Assembly: GCF_001713375.1 (NCBI RefSeq)
Contig: NZ_CP016449.1
Coordinates: forward strand, 1,426,001-1,490,000
DNA length: 64,000 bases
Source: Hydrogenophaga sp. RAC07
Lineage (GTDB): Bacteria; Pseudomonadota; Gammaproteobacteria; Burkholderiales; Burkholderiaceae_C
Direction of reading: 5' to 3'
The position numbers were made by a program, and so were the translations under genes. Under the pieces are notes generated by a model. That model did no database searches and was not told the DNA's origin. It saw only the letters and a list, made by a program, of their open reading frames with translations. Below, piece after piece: positions 47,243 through 56,089 of the stretch; the stretch's first letter is position 1, and every line of letters starts with the position of its first letter.

Positions 47243-48274
47243 TCAGGCGCCCATCAGTTCGGCAACGGCGCGGTCGACCCGGGCCGTGGAGCCGGCGTTG
47301 TCCAGTGGATTGCGGCGCAGACGGTGGCGCAGCGCGGGGCCGGCCACACGTTTGAAGTGCGCGTCGGTCACGGCGGCATCGCCCTGCAGCGCGGCGATGG
47401 CGCGCGCGGCGCGGATGAGTGTGAGGTCGCCGCGCAGGCCGTCGGTGCCCAGCGCCATGCACAGGGCCGCGGCGCGCTGGCGTGCGGCGTCGGTGATCTC
47501 CACGTCAACCAGGCGTTTGCGCGCCGCCACGAGTTTGCGGCGGATGCGTTCGTCTTCCTTCTGCCAGCTCGCGATGAAAGCCTCGCGGTCCTGTTCAAAC
47601 GCATCGCGCCGGCGCACCACCTCCACGCGCTCCTGCAGCAGCTCGGGTGTCTTCACCTCCACCGACAAGCCGAAGCGGTCCAGCAGTTGCGGACGCAGTT
47701 CACCTTCTTCGGGGTTGCCGCTGCCCACCAGCACAAAACGCGCGGGATGGCGCACCGACAGGCCTTCGCGCTCGACCACGTTCTCGCCCGAGGCGGCCAC
47801 GTCGATCAGCAGATCGACCAGGTGGTCTTCGAGCAGGTTGACTTCGTCGATGTAGAGAAAGCCGCGGTTCGCCTGCGCCAGCAGGCCGGGTTCGAAAGCC
47901 TTCACGCCCTGCGAGAGCGCGCGCTCCAGATCGAGCGCGCCGACCACACGGTCTTCGGTGGCACCCAGGGGCAGGTCGACCACGGGCACGGGAATGAGGT
48001 GGGTCTTGGGGGGCGGCTGGTCGGGGCCGCGAAGCTGGGCGCAGTCGGCGCAGCGGCTGGCGGGGTCGGCCGGATCGCAGCTGTAGCGACACCCGTTCAC
48101 CGCCCGCATTTTCGGCAGCAAGGCGGCCAGCGCCCGCACCGCGGTGGACTTGCCGGTGCCCCGGTCACCGAGGACCAGAACACCTCCGATGGAGGGATCG
48201 ATGGCGGCGATCAGGATCGCCGTTTTCATCTCGTCTTGACCAACTATCGCGGAGAAAGGGAATGCCTGTGCCAT
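47243..48274 (-). CDS. bchI: Magnesium chelatase subunit I
   Basis: 343 aa AAA+ ATPase. Walker A GDRGTGKS (36-43), Walker B GFLYIDEVNLLEDHLVD, sensor and arginine-finger segments (GSGNPEEGELRPQLLDRFGL). It drives Mg insertion into protoporphyrin IX by ATP hydrolysis. The ATG fits the family (MAQAFPFSAIVGQDEMK). Confidence 0.97.
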   Translation of the reverse strand: MAQAFPFSAIVGQDEMKTAILIAAIDPSIGGVLVLGDRGTGKSTAVRALAALLPKMRAVNGCRYSCDPADPASRCADCAQLRGPDQPPPKTHLIPVPVVDLPLGATEDRVVGALDLERALSQGVKAFEPGLLAQANRGFLYIDEVNLLEDHLVDLLIDVAASGENVVEREGLSVRHPARFVLVGSGNPEEGELRPQLLDRFGLSVEVKTPELLQERVEVVRRRDAFEQDREAFIASWQKEDERIRRKLVAARKRLVDVEITDAARQRAAALCMALGTDGLRGDLTLIRAARAIAALQGDAAVTDAHFKRVAGPALRHRLRRNPLDNAGSTARVDRAVAELMGA

Positions 48275-48403
48275 GGAAAATCAGTATGGCACAGGGTCTG
48301 CGCTCACCACCCCAGAGCTTGTACGGGGGGCGCGGCCTTCAGTGGCATTTCAGCGACTGCAACGGCTTGCGTGTCACCTGCGCGATGCGATGTGCGCGCG
48401 ACT

Positions 48404-49363
48404 TCACATCCACAGCGCGCGCCACGCCAGCCGCGGCAGGTCGGCGCGTTGCAGCGTCACACGGGTCTGCCAGCTGCGGTGACCGTCTTCTTCGATGGCG
48501 TCCAGGATGCGCAAGCCACCTTGCACCACCAGGCGCAGCTCCCACCCGGCCCGCCCCGGCACCCGCCGCGCCAGCGGAGCGCCCAGCTGCATGAGGCCGC
48601 GCGCGTAGGCACAGAGCTCGGCCACCACGGCTTGGCGATCGGGGGTCACCTCCAGCGTGGGCTGTTCGAAGTCGGCCACCTGCAGGCCATGGCGGTGCAA
48701 GGTGTCGGCCGGCAGATAGCAGCGCCCGTTGGGCAGGTCGCGGCTGATGTCCTGCCAGAAGTTGATGAGTTGCAGCGCGCTGCAGACCTGGTCGCTCTGC
48801 TGCAGCGAGCGCGCGTCGTGCACGCCGTACAGGTGCAGCAGCAGCCGCCCCACCGGGTTGGCCGAAAGGCGGCAGTAACCCAGCAGTTCTTCGGTGTTCT
48901 CGTAACGGTGCTGTTGCGCGGTGTACCGCACGTCTTGCTCGAAGGCGCTCAGCAGGTCGTGCAGCAGTTGCGTGGGCAGGTCGTGGCGCGCAATGGCCAG
49001 ACCCAGCGGGCCGAACACCGCCGGCCAGCGCTCGGGCGCGGGCACCACGGCGCCGCCGGCGGCCTTATCGATGCAACGCGCCAGCTCGCTGCGGCAAGCG
49101 GCCAGATCGGCCAGCCGCTCTGCGGCTGTGGCCTGGCCTTCGTCTGCGATGTCGTCGGCCGTGCGGGCGAACCGGTAGATGGCTGCGACCGTGGGGCGCA
49201 GCCGGGGCGGGCAGAGCCACGAAGCCACGGGGAAGTTTTCATAGTGCCCCACGCCCGGGCCCAGGGCGCCCAGCGCGCCGGGGTTCGCCATGCGTGCCGC
49301 CTCAGCCTGACCGTGGGCGCGGTCGTCTGTCGGTGGCGGGGTGGCGGGCGTGGGTTGCGTCAT
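48404..49363 (-). CDS. hpnC: Hydroxysqualene synthase HpnC
   Basis: 319 aa, squalene/phytoene synthase family. GHYENFPVASWLCPPRLRP followed by YRFARTADDIADEG identifies HpnC; the second Asp motif is NFWQDISRDL. HpnC makes hydroxysqualene from presqualene diphosphate for hopanoids. It was first considered as CrtB because of its place beside bchI, but the N-terminal signature argues against that. hpnD and hpnE are not adjacent. The 129-bp gap to bchI holds nothing clear. Confidence 0.88.
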   Translation of the reverse strand: MTQPTPATPPPTDDRAHGQAEAARMANPGALGALGPGVGHYENFPVASWLCPPRLRPTVAAIYRFARTADDIADEGQATAAERLADLAACRSELARCIDKAAGGAVVPAPERWPAVFGPLGLAIARHDLPTQLLHDLLSAFEQDVRYTAQQHRYENTEELLGYCRLSANPVGRLLLHLYGVHDARSLQQSDQVCSALQLINFWQDISRDLPNGRCYLPADTLHRHGLQVADFEQPTLEVTPDRQAVVAELCAYARGLMQLGAPLARRVPGRAGWELRLVVQGGLRILDAIEEDGHRSWQTRVTLQRADLPRLAWRALWM

Positions 49364-49395
49364 GAATGGGGTGTGATTTTCGTCGGAGATTTTGA

Positions 49396-49417
49396 TTACT
49401 AACCGGTCAGTCAGTAA
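49396..49417. promoter_or_regulatory. TetR-type operator upstream of the RND efflux genes
   Basis: TTACT-AACCGGTCAGTC-AGTAA holds the dyad ACTAACCGGTCAGT (centre CCGG, one mismatch), a pattern common in TetR-controlled RND promoters. It lies between hpnC and the adaptor gene. No TetR gene is in the window. Confidence 0.6.
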
Positions 49418-49482
49418 TATACGGGCCTTGTCGGCGCGTGATCTTGCCGCGCCCCACCCATTTTCACAACGTCCTGACCGCC

Positions 49483-50592
49483 ATGAAAACGCCGCATCTT
49501 GTCCTGATCATGACCGCCACGCTCGCCTTGGCGGCGTGCGCGCCCGCTCCGGCGCCCACCGAACCCATCCGGTCGGTCAAGCTGATGACGGTGGGGGCCA
49601 GCGCCTTGGGTGCCCAGACCGAGTACGCGGGTGAGGTGCGGGCGCGCACGGAATCCCGGCTGGGCTTTCGGGTCGGGGGCAAGCTGGTGCAGCGCCCAGC
49701 CCAGGTGGGACAACGGGTGAACACGGGTGCGTTGCTGGCCCAGCTCGACGCGCAAGACCTCGTGCTCTCCAGCCAGGCCGCCCAGGCCCAGGTGAGCGCG
49801 GCGCAGACCCAGCGCGATCTGGCTGCGGCCGACCTCAAGCGTTACCAGGACCTGCTGGCCCAGGGTTTCGTGAGCGGCGCCGAGATCGAGCGCCGGCAGG
49901 CGACGCTGCAATCGGCCGAAGCCACGCTGCGCCAGGCGCGCGCCCAGGGCACCGTGCAAGGCAACCAGGCGGCATATGCCCGCTTGCTGGCCGACGGGGC
50001 GGGTGTGGTGCTCGCGGTGGACGCCGAGGTGGGGCAGGTGGTGGCCGCCGGCACGCCCGTGGTGCGCGTGGCCCTGGACGGTCCGCGCGACGTGGTGTTT
50101 GCGGTGCCCGAAGACCGCCTGGCCGCGCTGAAGACCGGCCAGGCCGCGCAGGTGCGCCTGTGGTCGGGTTCACCTGCGGGCGATGCTGCGCCCCTGAGCG
50201 CGGTGGTGCGCGAGGTGGCGGCCAGTGCCGACCCGGTCACACGCACCTACCAGGTGAAGCTGTCGCTGACCGAGGGCGCCACCGCACCGCTGGGTGCCAC
50301 GGCCTACGTGACGATGGCGCCGCCCGCCGGGGCGCCGACCGCGGCCATCAAGCTGCCCACCTCGGCGCTGATGCGCTCCGAGGCCGGCGACCGCAGCGGC
50401 AGCGCGGTCTGGGTGTTTGACGCCGCCAGCAGCACGGTGCAGCCACGCCCGGTGGTGGTTGCCGGTGCCGATGGCAACGAGATGGTGATCGCCTCGGGCC
50501 TGAAGCCGGGCGACGAGGTGGTGGCCGCGGGTGTGCATGTGTTGTCGCCGGGGCAGAAGGTGACACGTTTTGTTGGCGCGGCCACGAAGTGA
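49483..50592 (+). CDS. RND efflux periplasmic adaptor (membrane fusion lipoprotein)
   Basis: 369 aa, HlyD/AcrA family. Lipobox LALAAC; lipoyl half-motifs at RTESRLGFRVGGKLVQRPAQ and LAVDAEVGQVVAAGTPV, around a helical hairpin (SQAAQAQVSAAQTQRDL). It links the inner-membrane pump to an outer-membrane channel. The ATG at 49483 fits the lipoprotein signal; an upstream in-frame ATG (49438) does not. It is 7 bp before the pump gene; no outer-membrane gene follows. Confidence 0.93.
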   Translation: MKTPHLVLIMTATLALAACAPAPAPTEPIRSVKLMTVGASALGAQTEYAGEVRARTESRLGFRVGGKLVQRPAQVGQRVNTGALLAQLDAQDLVLSSQAAQAQVSAAQTQRDLAAADLKRYQDLLAQGFVSGAEIERRQATLQSAEATLRQARAQGTVQGNQAAYARLLADGAGVVLAVDAEVGQVVAAGTPVVRVALDGPRDVVFAVPEDRLAALKTGQAAQVRLWSGSPAGDAAPLSAVVREVAASADPVTRTYQVKLSLTEGATAPLGATAYVTMAPPAGAPTAAIKLPTSALMRSEAGDRSGSAVWVFDAASSTVQPRPVVVAGADGNEMVIASGLKPGDEVVAAGVHVLSPGQKVTRFVGAATK

Positions 50593-50599
50593 GGACCGC

Positions 50600-53500
50600 A
50601 TGAGTTCGTCCGACTATTCCTCCGCCGACCAGGCCGCGACGTGGGTGTCGCGCTTCAACCTCTCGCAGTGGGCACTGGACCACCAGGCCTTCACGCGCTA
50701 TCTCATGATCGTGCTGATGTTGCTGGGCGTGGCAGCGTACTTTCAGCTCGGGCAGGACGAAGACCCGCCGTTCACCTTTCGCGCCATGGTGGTGCGGGCC
50801 TACTGGCCCGGCGCCACGGCCGAGCAGGTGGCCGAGCAGGTGGCCGATCGCATCGAGAAGACGCTGCAGGAGGTGCCCTACGCCGACAAGATCCGCAGCT
50901 ATTCCAAGCCCGGCGAAACGCTGGTGATCTTTCAGCTGAAGGACTCGTCGCCTGCCGCCGAGGTACCGCAGATCTGGTACACGGCGCGCAAGAAGATCGG
51001 CGACATGCAGGCCACGCTGCCGCAGGGGGTGGTGGGACCGTTTTTCAACGACGAATTCGGCGACGTGTTCGGTGTGATCTACGCGCTGCAGGGTGACGGG
51101 TTTTCATACGCGGACAAGAAGCAGGTGGCCGACAACGTGCGCCAGCAGCTGCTGCGTGTGCCCGATGTGAGCAAGGTGGAGCTCTTCGGCGCCCAGGACG
51201 AGAAGTTGTTCATCGAGATTTCGCAGAAACGTCTGGCGGTGCTGGGCCTGAACCTGCAGCAGGTGTTCGACGCGCTGGGCCAGCAGAACGCGGTGGCCTC
51301 GGCTGGCGCGGTTCAGTCGCCACACGACGTGGTGCAGGTGCGCGTGGGCGGGGCTTTCAACTCGGTGGAGCAACTCAACGCGATGCCGATCCGCGCGGCC
51401 AACGGCACGCAGATCCGCCTGGGCGACATCGCCGACATCCGCCTGGGCTACGTGGACCCACCCCAGGTGCTGGTGCGCCACAACGGCAAGGACAGCATCG
51501 GCCTGGGCATTTCCATGGCCAAGGGCGGCGACATCATTGCGCTGGGCAAGGCGCTCAAGACCACGGTGGCTCGCATCGAGGCCACGCTGCCCGCCGGCAT
51601 GGTGCTGGCGCAGGTGCAGGACCAGCCGAGCGCGGTGACCCGAAGCGTGAACGAGTTCGTGACCGTGTTGATTGAAGCGGTGGTGATCGTGCTGGCGGTG
51701 AGTTTTCTGGCGCTGGGCCTGCACAAGCGCGCGGGCAGCAAGGGCCTGCGCGGCTACACGCTGGACATGCGCCCGGGTCTGGTGGTGCTGATCACGATCC
51801 CGCTGGTGCTGGCCATGACCTTCCTGGCCATGAACTACTGGGGCATCGGGCTGCACAAGATCTCGCTGGGCTCACTCATCATTGCGCTGGGCCTGCTGGT
51901 GGACGACGCGATCATTGCGGTGGAGATGATGGTGCGCAAGCTCGAAGAGGGCTACAGCATGGTGCGCGCGGCCACCTTCACCTGGGAGGCCACGGCCATG
52001 CCCATGCTCACCGGCACGCTGATCACGGCGGCCGGTTTCCTGCCCATCGGCCTGGCCAACTCCACCACCGGTGAATACACCTTCGCCATCTTCGCGGTGA
52101 CGGTGATTGCGCTGCTGCTGTCGTGGATCGTGGCGGTGTTCTTCGTGCCCTACCTGGGCGTGCGCCTGCTCAAGGTCAAGCCGCACGTGGGCGAGGTTCA
52201 CGAGGTGTTCGACGGCCCGTTCTACGTGCGTTTCCGTGCGGTGGTGGACTGGTGCGTGCAGCACCGCTGGATCACCATCGGTGCCACCGTGCTCACCTTT
52301 GTGCTGGGCATCGTCGGCATGGGGCAGGTGCAGCAGCAGTTCTTTCCGGACTCGAGCCGGCCCGAGATTCTGGTGGACATCTGGCTGCCCGAGGGCAGCA
52401 GCATCCAGGCCATGGACGAGGTGACGAAGCGGCTGGAAGCGCGCATGGCGGCGGAAGAGGGCGTCAAGAGTGTGAGCACCTGGATCGGTTCGGGCGTGCC
52501 GCGCTTCTATTTGCCGCTGGACCAGATCTTTCCGCAGACCAACGTGTCGCAGCTCATCGTGTTGCCGCAAGACCTGAAGACGCGTGAGCGTTTGCGCAAG
52601 GCGCTGCCGGCTTTGCTGGCCACCGAATTCCCCGAGGTGCGCGGACGCGTGAAGCTACTGCCCAACGGTCCACCCGTGCCGTATCCGGTGCAGTTCCGCG
52701 TGGTCGGCACCGACCCCGCGCAGCTGCGCACGCTGGCCGACGAGGTGAAGGTGGCCATGCGCGCCAACCCCAACATGCGTGGTGTCAACGACAACTGGAA
52801 CGAATCGGTCAAGCGTCTGCGGCTGGAGGTGGACCAGGCCAAGGCGCGCGCGCTGGGTGTGTCCAGCCAGTCGATTGCACAGGCCGCACGCACCTTGCTC
52901 AGCGGCAGCACCGTGGGCCAGTACCGGGACGGCGACAAACTGATCGACATCGTGCTGCGTCAGCCGCTGGACGAACGCAGCGCCATCTCCGACCTGGCCA
53001 ATGCCAACCTGCCCACGAGCAACGGGAAAAGCATCCCGCTGTTGCAGATTGCCAGGCCGGTGTTCGACTGGGAGGCTGGCGTGCTGTGGCGTGAGAACCG
53101 CGACTATGCGATCACGGTGCAGGGCGATGTGGTCGAGGGCCTGCAGGGTGCGACGGTCACGGCCGAATTGCAGCCGGTGCTGAAAAAGATCAGCGATGGC
53201 TGGGCCTCGCAGGGCCTGTCCGACTACCGAATCGAGGTGGCAGGCGCGGTGGCTGAGAGCAGCAAGGGTTCGTCGTCGATCGCGGTGGGCATTCCGCTGA
53301 TGTTGTTCATTGTGTTCACCCTGCTGATGCTGCAGTTGCAGAGTTTCAGCCGCTCGGTGCTGGTGTTCCTCACCGGACCGTTGGGGTTGGCGGGTGTGGC
53401 GGGCGCGTTGCTGTTGCTCAACCGGCCATTCGGTTTTGTGGCGCTGCTGGGCGTGATCGCGCTCATGGGCATGATCCAGCGCAACTCGGTGATCCTGATC

Positions 53501-53764
53501 GACCAGATCGAGCAGGACCGTGCGCGCGGCGTCCCGGCCTGGGACGCGGTGGTGGAATCCGCCGTGCGGCGCATGCGCCCCATCGTGCTGACCGCCGCTG
53601 CGGCTGTGCTGGCGATGATTCCCTTGTCCCGCAGTGTGTTCTGGGGACCGATGGCGGTGGCGATCATGGGTGGTCTTGTCGTTGCGACGGTGCTGACCCT
53701 GCTGGCTTTGCCTGCGATGTACGCGGCGTGGTTCCGGGTGAAGCGGGAGCCGGCAGCGCGCTGA
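50600..53764 (+). CDS. RND family efflux transporter permease
   Basis: 1054 aa, AcrB/HAE1-like. Twelve membrane helices and two large periplasmic loops; the proton-relay motif LLVDDAIIAVEMM lies in the fourth helix. Recognisable starts: FNLSQWALDHQAFTRYLMIV. Exports a hydrophobic or toxic compound, unknown which. Starts 7 bp after the adaptor. Confidence 0.95.
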   Translation: MSSSDYSSADQAATWVSRFNLSQWALDHQAFTRYLMIVLMLLGVAAYFQLGQDEDPPFTFRAMVVRAYWPGATAEQVAEQVADRIEKTLQEVPYADKIRSYSKPGETLVIFQLKDSSPAAEVPQIWYTARKKIGDMQATLPQGVVGPFFNDEFGDVFGVIYALQGDGFSYADKKQVADNVRQQLLRVPDVSKVELFGAQDEKLFIEISQKRLAVLGLNLQQVFDALGQQNAVASAGAVQSPHDVVQVRVGGAFNSVEQLNAMPIRAANGTQIRLGDIADIRLGYVDPPQVLVRHNGKDSIGLGISMAKGGDIIALGKALKTTVARIEATLPAGMVLAQVQDQPSAVTRSVNEFVTVLIEAVVIVLAVSFLALGLHKRAGSKGLRGYTLDMRPGLVVLITIPLVLAMTFLAMNYWGIGLHKISLGSLIIALGLLVDDAIIAVEMMVRKLEEGYSMVRAATFTWEATAMPMLTGTLITAAGFLPIGLANSTTGEYTFAIFAVTVIALLLSWIVAVFFVPYLGVRLLKVKPHVGEVHEVFDGPFYVRFRAVVDWCVQHRWITIGATVLTFVLGIVGMGQVQQQFFPDSSRPEILVDIWLPEGSSIQAMDEVTKRLEARMAAEEGVKSVSTWIGSGVPRFYLPLDQIFPQTNVSQLIVLPQDLKTRERLRKALPALLATEFPEVRGRVKLLPNGPPVPYPVQFRVVGTDPAQLRTLADEVKVAMRANPNMRGVNDNWNESVKRLRLEVDQAKARALGVSSQSIAQAARTLLSGSTVGQYRDGDKLIDIVLRQPLDERSAISDLANANLPTSNGKSIPLLQIARPVFDWEAGVLWRENRDYAITVQGDVVEGLQGATVTAELQPVLKKISDGWASQGLSDYRIEVAGAVAESSKGSSSIAVGIPLMLFIVFTLLMLQLQSFSRSVLVFLTGPLGLAGVAGALLLLNRPFGFVALLGVIALMGMIQRNSVILIDQIEQDRARGVPAWDAVVESAVRRMRPIVLTAAAAVLAMIPLSRSVFWGPMAVAIMGGLVVATVLTLLALPAMYAAWFRVKREPAAR

Positions 53765-53807
53765 ACGCTGCACCGCCGCAGTTCCATCGCCGGGCAACAA
53801 TAGGCCC

Positions 53808-54707
53808 ATGCGACTACGACACATCGAAGTTTTCAACGCCGTCATGCAGACCGGCAGCGTGAGTGCCGCTGCCCGCATGATCAATGTGACCCAGCCGGCG
53901 GTGAGCCGTACCTTGCAGCACGCCGAGCTGCAGCTGGGGTTCCAGTTGTTCCAGCGCGTTGGCGGAAGGCTCAAGCCCACGGTCGAAGCGCAGACCCTGT
54001 ACCCGCACATCGAACGCCTGTTTGCCCAGCTCGATGACGTGCAGCGCCTCTCGGCCAGCCTCAAGGCCGGGCGCGGCAAAGGCGAGTTGCGGGTGCTCAC
54101 CGTGCTTGCCCTCAGCTACGAGGTGTTTCCGCTCGCCATGCGCCTGTTTCGCGAAAAGCACCCCGCCGTGATGGTGCACCACGAGGCCTTGCACTCACCA
54201 CAGATCGTCTCCAGCCTGGTGTTGCAGGAGGCCGATGTGGGCTACGTGTTCAACGCGGTCACGCACCCGGCACTGGCGCAGGAGCGCCTGGCCGAGCGGC
54301 GGGTGGAGTGTGTGGTGCCCAAGGGACTCTTGAACGCGAAGCAGGTGAAGGCCGGCACGATCACACTGGCCCAGCTTTCAAAACTGCCTGTGATCGCGCT
54401 CGACGGGCAGGACCCGCTGGGGATGCTGCTGGCCCACACTGTCCGCGAGGCGGGCGCGGGGCTCAACGAGGTGATGACCGTGCAGACCTACCACGTGGCC
54501 CTGGCGCTGGCGCACCACGGCGTGGGTGTGGCCATGGTCGAAGGCTGCACGGCTGCGTCGGCCGATCGCGAACGGGTCGACGTGCTCACGCTGGAGCCGG
54601 CCATCGCCACCTCGGTGCACATGCTGCGGCCCACGGCCCGGCCCAATTCGCTCACCACGCGCGCCTTCACGCGCTGCATGCAACAGGCGCTGCAGCAACT
54701 GGGCTGA
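53808..54707 (+). CDS. LysR-family transcriptional regulator
   Basis: 299 aa. N-terminal helix-turn-helix (MRLRHIEVFNAVMQTGSVSA, AARMINVTQPAVSRTLQHAE) and a substrate-binding domain. It is convergent with the D-amino-acid dehydrogenase gene and overlaps it by 41 bp at the 3' ends. It may control the amino-acid genes (54.7-61.9 kb); it could equally act elsewhere. Confidence 0.94.
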   Translation: MRLRHIEVFNAVMQTGSVSAAARMINVTQPAVSRTLQHAELQLGFQLFQRVGGRLKPTVEAQTLYPHIERLFAQLDDVQRLSASLKAGRGKGELRVLTVLALSYEVFPLAMRLFREKHPAVMVHHEALHSPQIVSSLVLQEADVGYVFNAVTHPALAQERLAERRVECVVPKGLLNAKQVKAGTITLAQLSKLPVIALDGQDPLGMLLAHTVREAGAGLNEVMTVQTYHVALALAHHGVGVAMVEGCTAASADRERVDVLTLEPAIATSVHMLRPTARPNSLTTRAFTRCMQQALQQLG

Positions 54708-55935
54708 ACGAGGCCGTGAGTTCGCGCACCACCCGCTCGGCGCTGCCGAAGGCCAGCGTGAAACCCAGCGCGCCGTGACCGGTGTTGAAGAACAGGTTCG
54801 CGGGTGAACCGCTCAGGTGGCCCAGCACGGGCAGGCCGGTGGGGGTGGCGGGGCGCAGGCCGGCCCAGGGGCTCACCTCGGTGGCGGGCTCCATCTGCGG
54901 AAAGACCTCGCTCACGCTCTCCATCAGCGACTGGATGCGACCGGGATCGATCGTCCTGTCGTGACCCACCAGCTCTGCCATGCCGGCCACGCGCAGGCGC
55001 TCGCCGATGCGGGCAAAGACCACCTTGCGCGACACATCGGTGACGTTCACCCGGGGCGCCGCGTCGGTGGCTGGCACGGTGATGCTGTAGCCCTTGAGCG
55101 GATACACCGGCACGCTCAGCCCCAGGGGCCGGGCGAGGGCTTGGGAGGACGAACCCAGTGCCACGACGAAGGCGTCGGCCTCGATCGGGCCGTTCGGGGT
55201 GTCGACCGAGTGGATGCGTCCATGGCGACGCACCAGTCGCGTGACCGGGGTGTCGAAGACGAATCGCACGCCGCGCGCCTGCAGCAGTCGCTGCAGTTCC
55301 TGGCACACTTTGAAGCAGTCCGCCGCGCACTCGCCCGGGGTGTGAATCGCGCCTGCAAATCGCGCCGCATAGCCTTCGAGGGTGGGTTCAACGGCAACCG
55401 CCTCCGTGGGCGACAGGGCGTGCTGCAAGGTGCCCAAAGCGCGCTGCAGCTCCATCTGACGTCGCGCCGATGTAAACCCGGCTTCGTCGGGATACAGCAC
55501 GAGCTTGCCGGTGGTTGAAAAATCACAATCGATCTTTTCCTGGGCGAGCAGTCGCTCGAAGCCCGCCCGGCTTTCGGCCGCCAGGGTGAGCAACGCTTTC
55601 GTGGTGCTGGCCGAAACGCTGGCGCGGCACGCGGCCAGGAACCGCAGACCCCAGGCCCACTGCTGCGGTTCCATCTGCGGCCGCAGTTTCAGCGGGGAGT
55701 CGCTGGCCAGCAGAAGCTTGGGCAACTGGCGCCAGATGCCGGGGTCGGCCAGCGGTTGCACGTAGGCATAGCTCAGTTGTGCGCCATTGGCCGCACTCGC
55801 GCCGGTTCCGGCCTGCGCGCTGTCGACCACGGTCACGGTGTGGCCGTCGCGCAGCAGTTGCCACGCGGTGGCCAGGCCGACGATGCCTGCACCCAGAACG
55901 CAGACCTGCCGGACGGATGGAGAAGTGCTTTGCAT
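54667..55935 (-). CDS. D-amino-acid dehydrogenase (DadA-like)
   Basis: 422 aa, FAD-dependent DAO family. FAD site VCVLGAGIVGLATAWQLLRD (residues about 11-30), and the C-terminal motif PWAGLRPATPTGLPVLGHL with NLFFNTGHGALGFTL, as in DadA. It oxidises D-amino acids, passing electrons to the quinone pool. The ATG at 55935 begins just before the FAD site. It is divergent from the aminotransferase gene. Confidence 0.93.
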   Translation of the reverse strand: MQSTSPSVRQVCVLGAGIVGLATAWQLLRDGHTVTVVDSAQAGTGASAANGAQLSYAYVQPLADPGIWRQLPKLLLASDSPLKLRPQMEPQQWAWGLRFLAACRASVSASTTKALLTLAAESRAGFERLLAQEKIDCDFSTTGKLVLYPDEAGFTSARRQMELQRALGTLQHALSPTEAVAVEPTLEGYAARFAGAIHTPGECAADCFKVCQELQRLLQARGVRFVFDTPVTRLVRRHGRIHSVDTPNGPIEADAFVVALGSSSQALARPLGLSVPVYPLKGYSITVPATDAAPRVNVTDVSRKVVFARIGERLRVAGMAELVGHDRTIDPGRIQSLMESVSEVFPQMEPATEVSPWAGLRPATPTGLPVLGHLSGSPANLFFNTGHGALGFTLAFGSAERVVRELTASFSPVAAAPVACSA

Positions 55936-56089
55936 GGAGCCCGAATGTAGACACGCGGTGGGTTTCTGAAAAATGCCCACAGCAGAACAACCCATGCCGC
56001 AAAGTCATGGGTCGGCACCAAAAAGGCATTTTTCGAAGTGGGGGCCGCTGCCTAAACTGGTCTTCTGCTCAATCCTGCCTGTCTGTTCC

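Noticed and set aside
48391..48408. A TGT-N12-ACA match upstream of bchI
   Set aside because: It has the 3-base ends only, without the TGTCA/TGACA arms seen at crtE and bchC, is GC-rich, and overlaps the end of hpnC. Such a match is expected by chance several times in 64 kb.
48404..49363. Calling this gene crtB (phytoene synthase)
   Set aside because: The N-terminal signature GHYENFPVAS and the overall pattern are those of HpnC; the position beside bchI alone is not enough.
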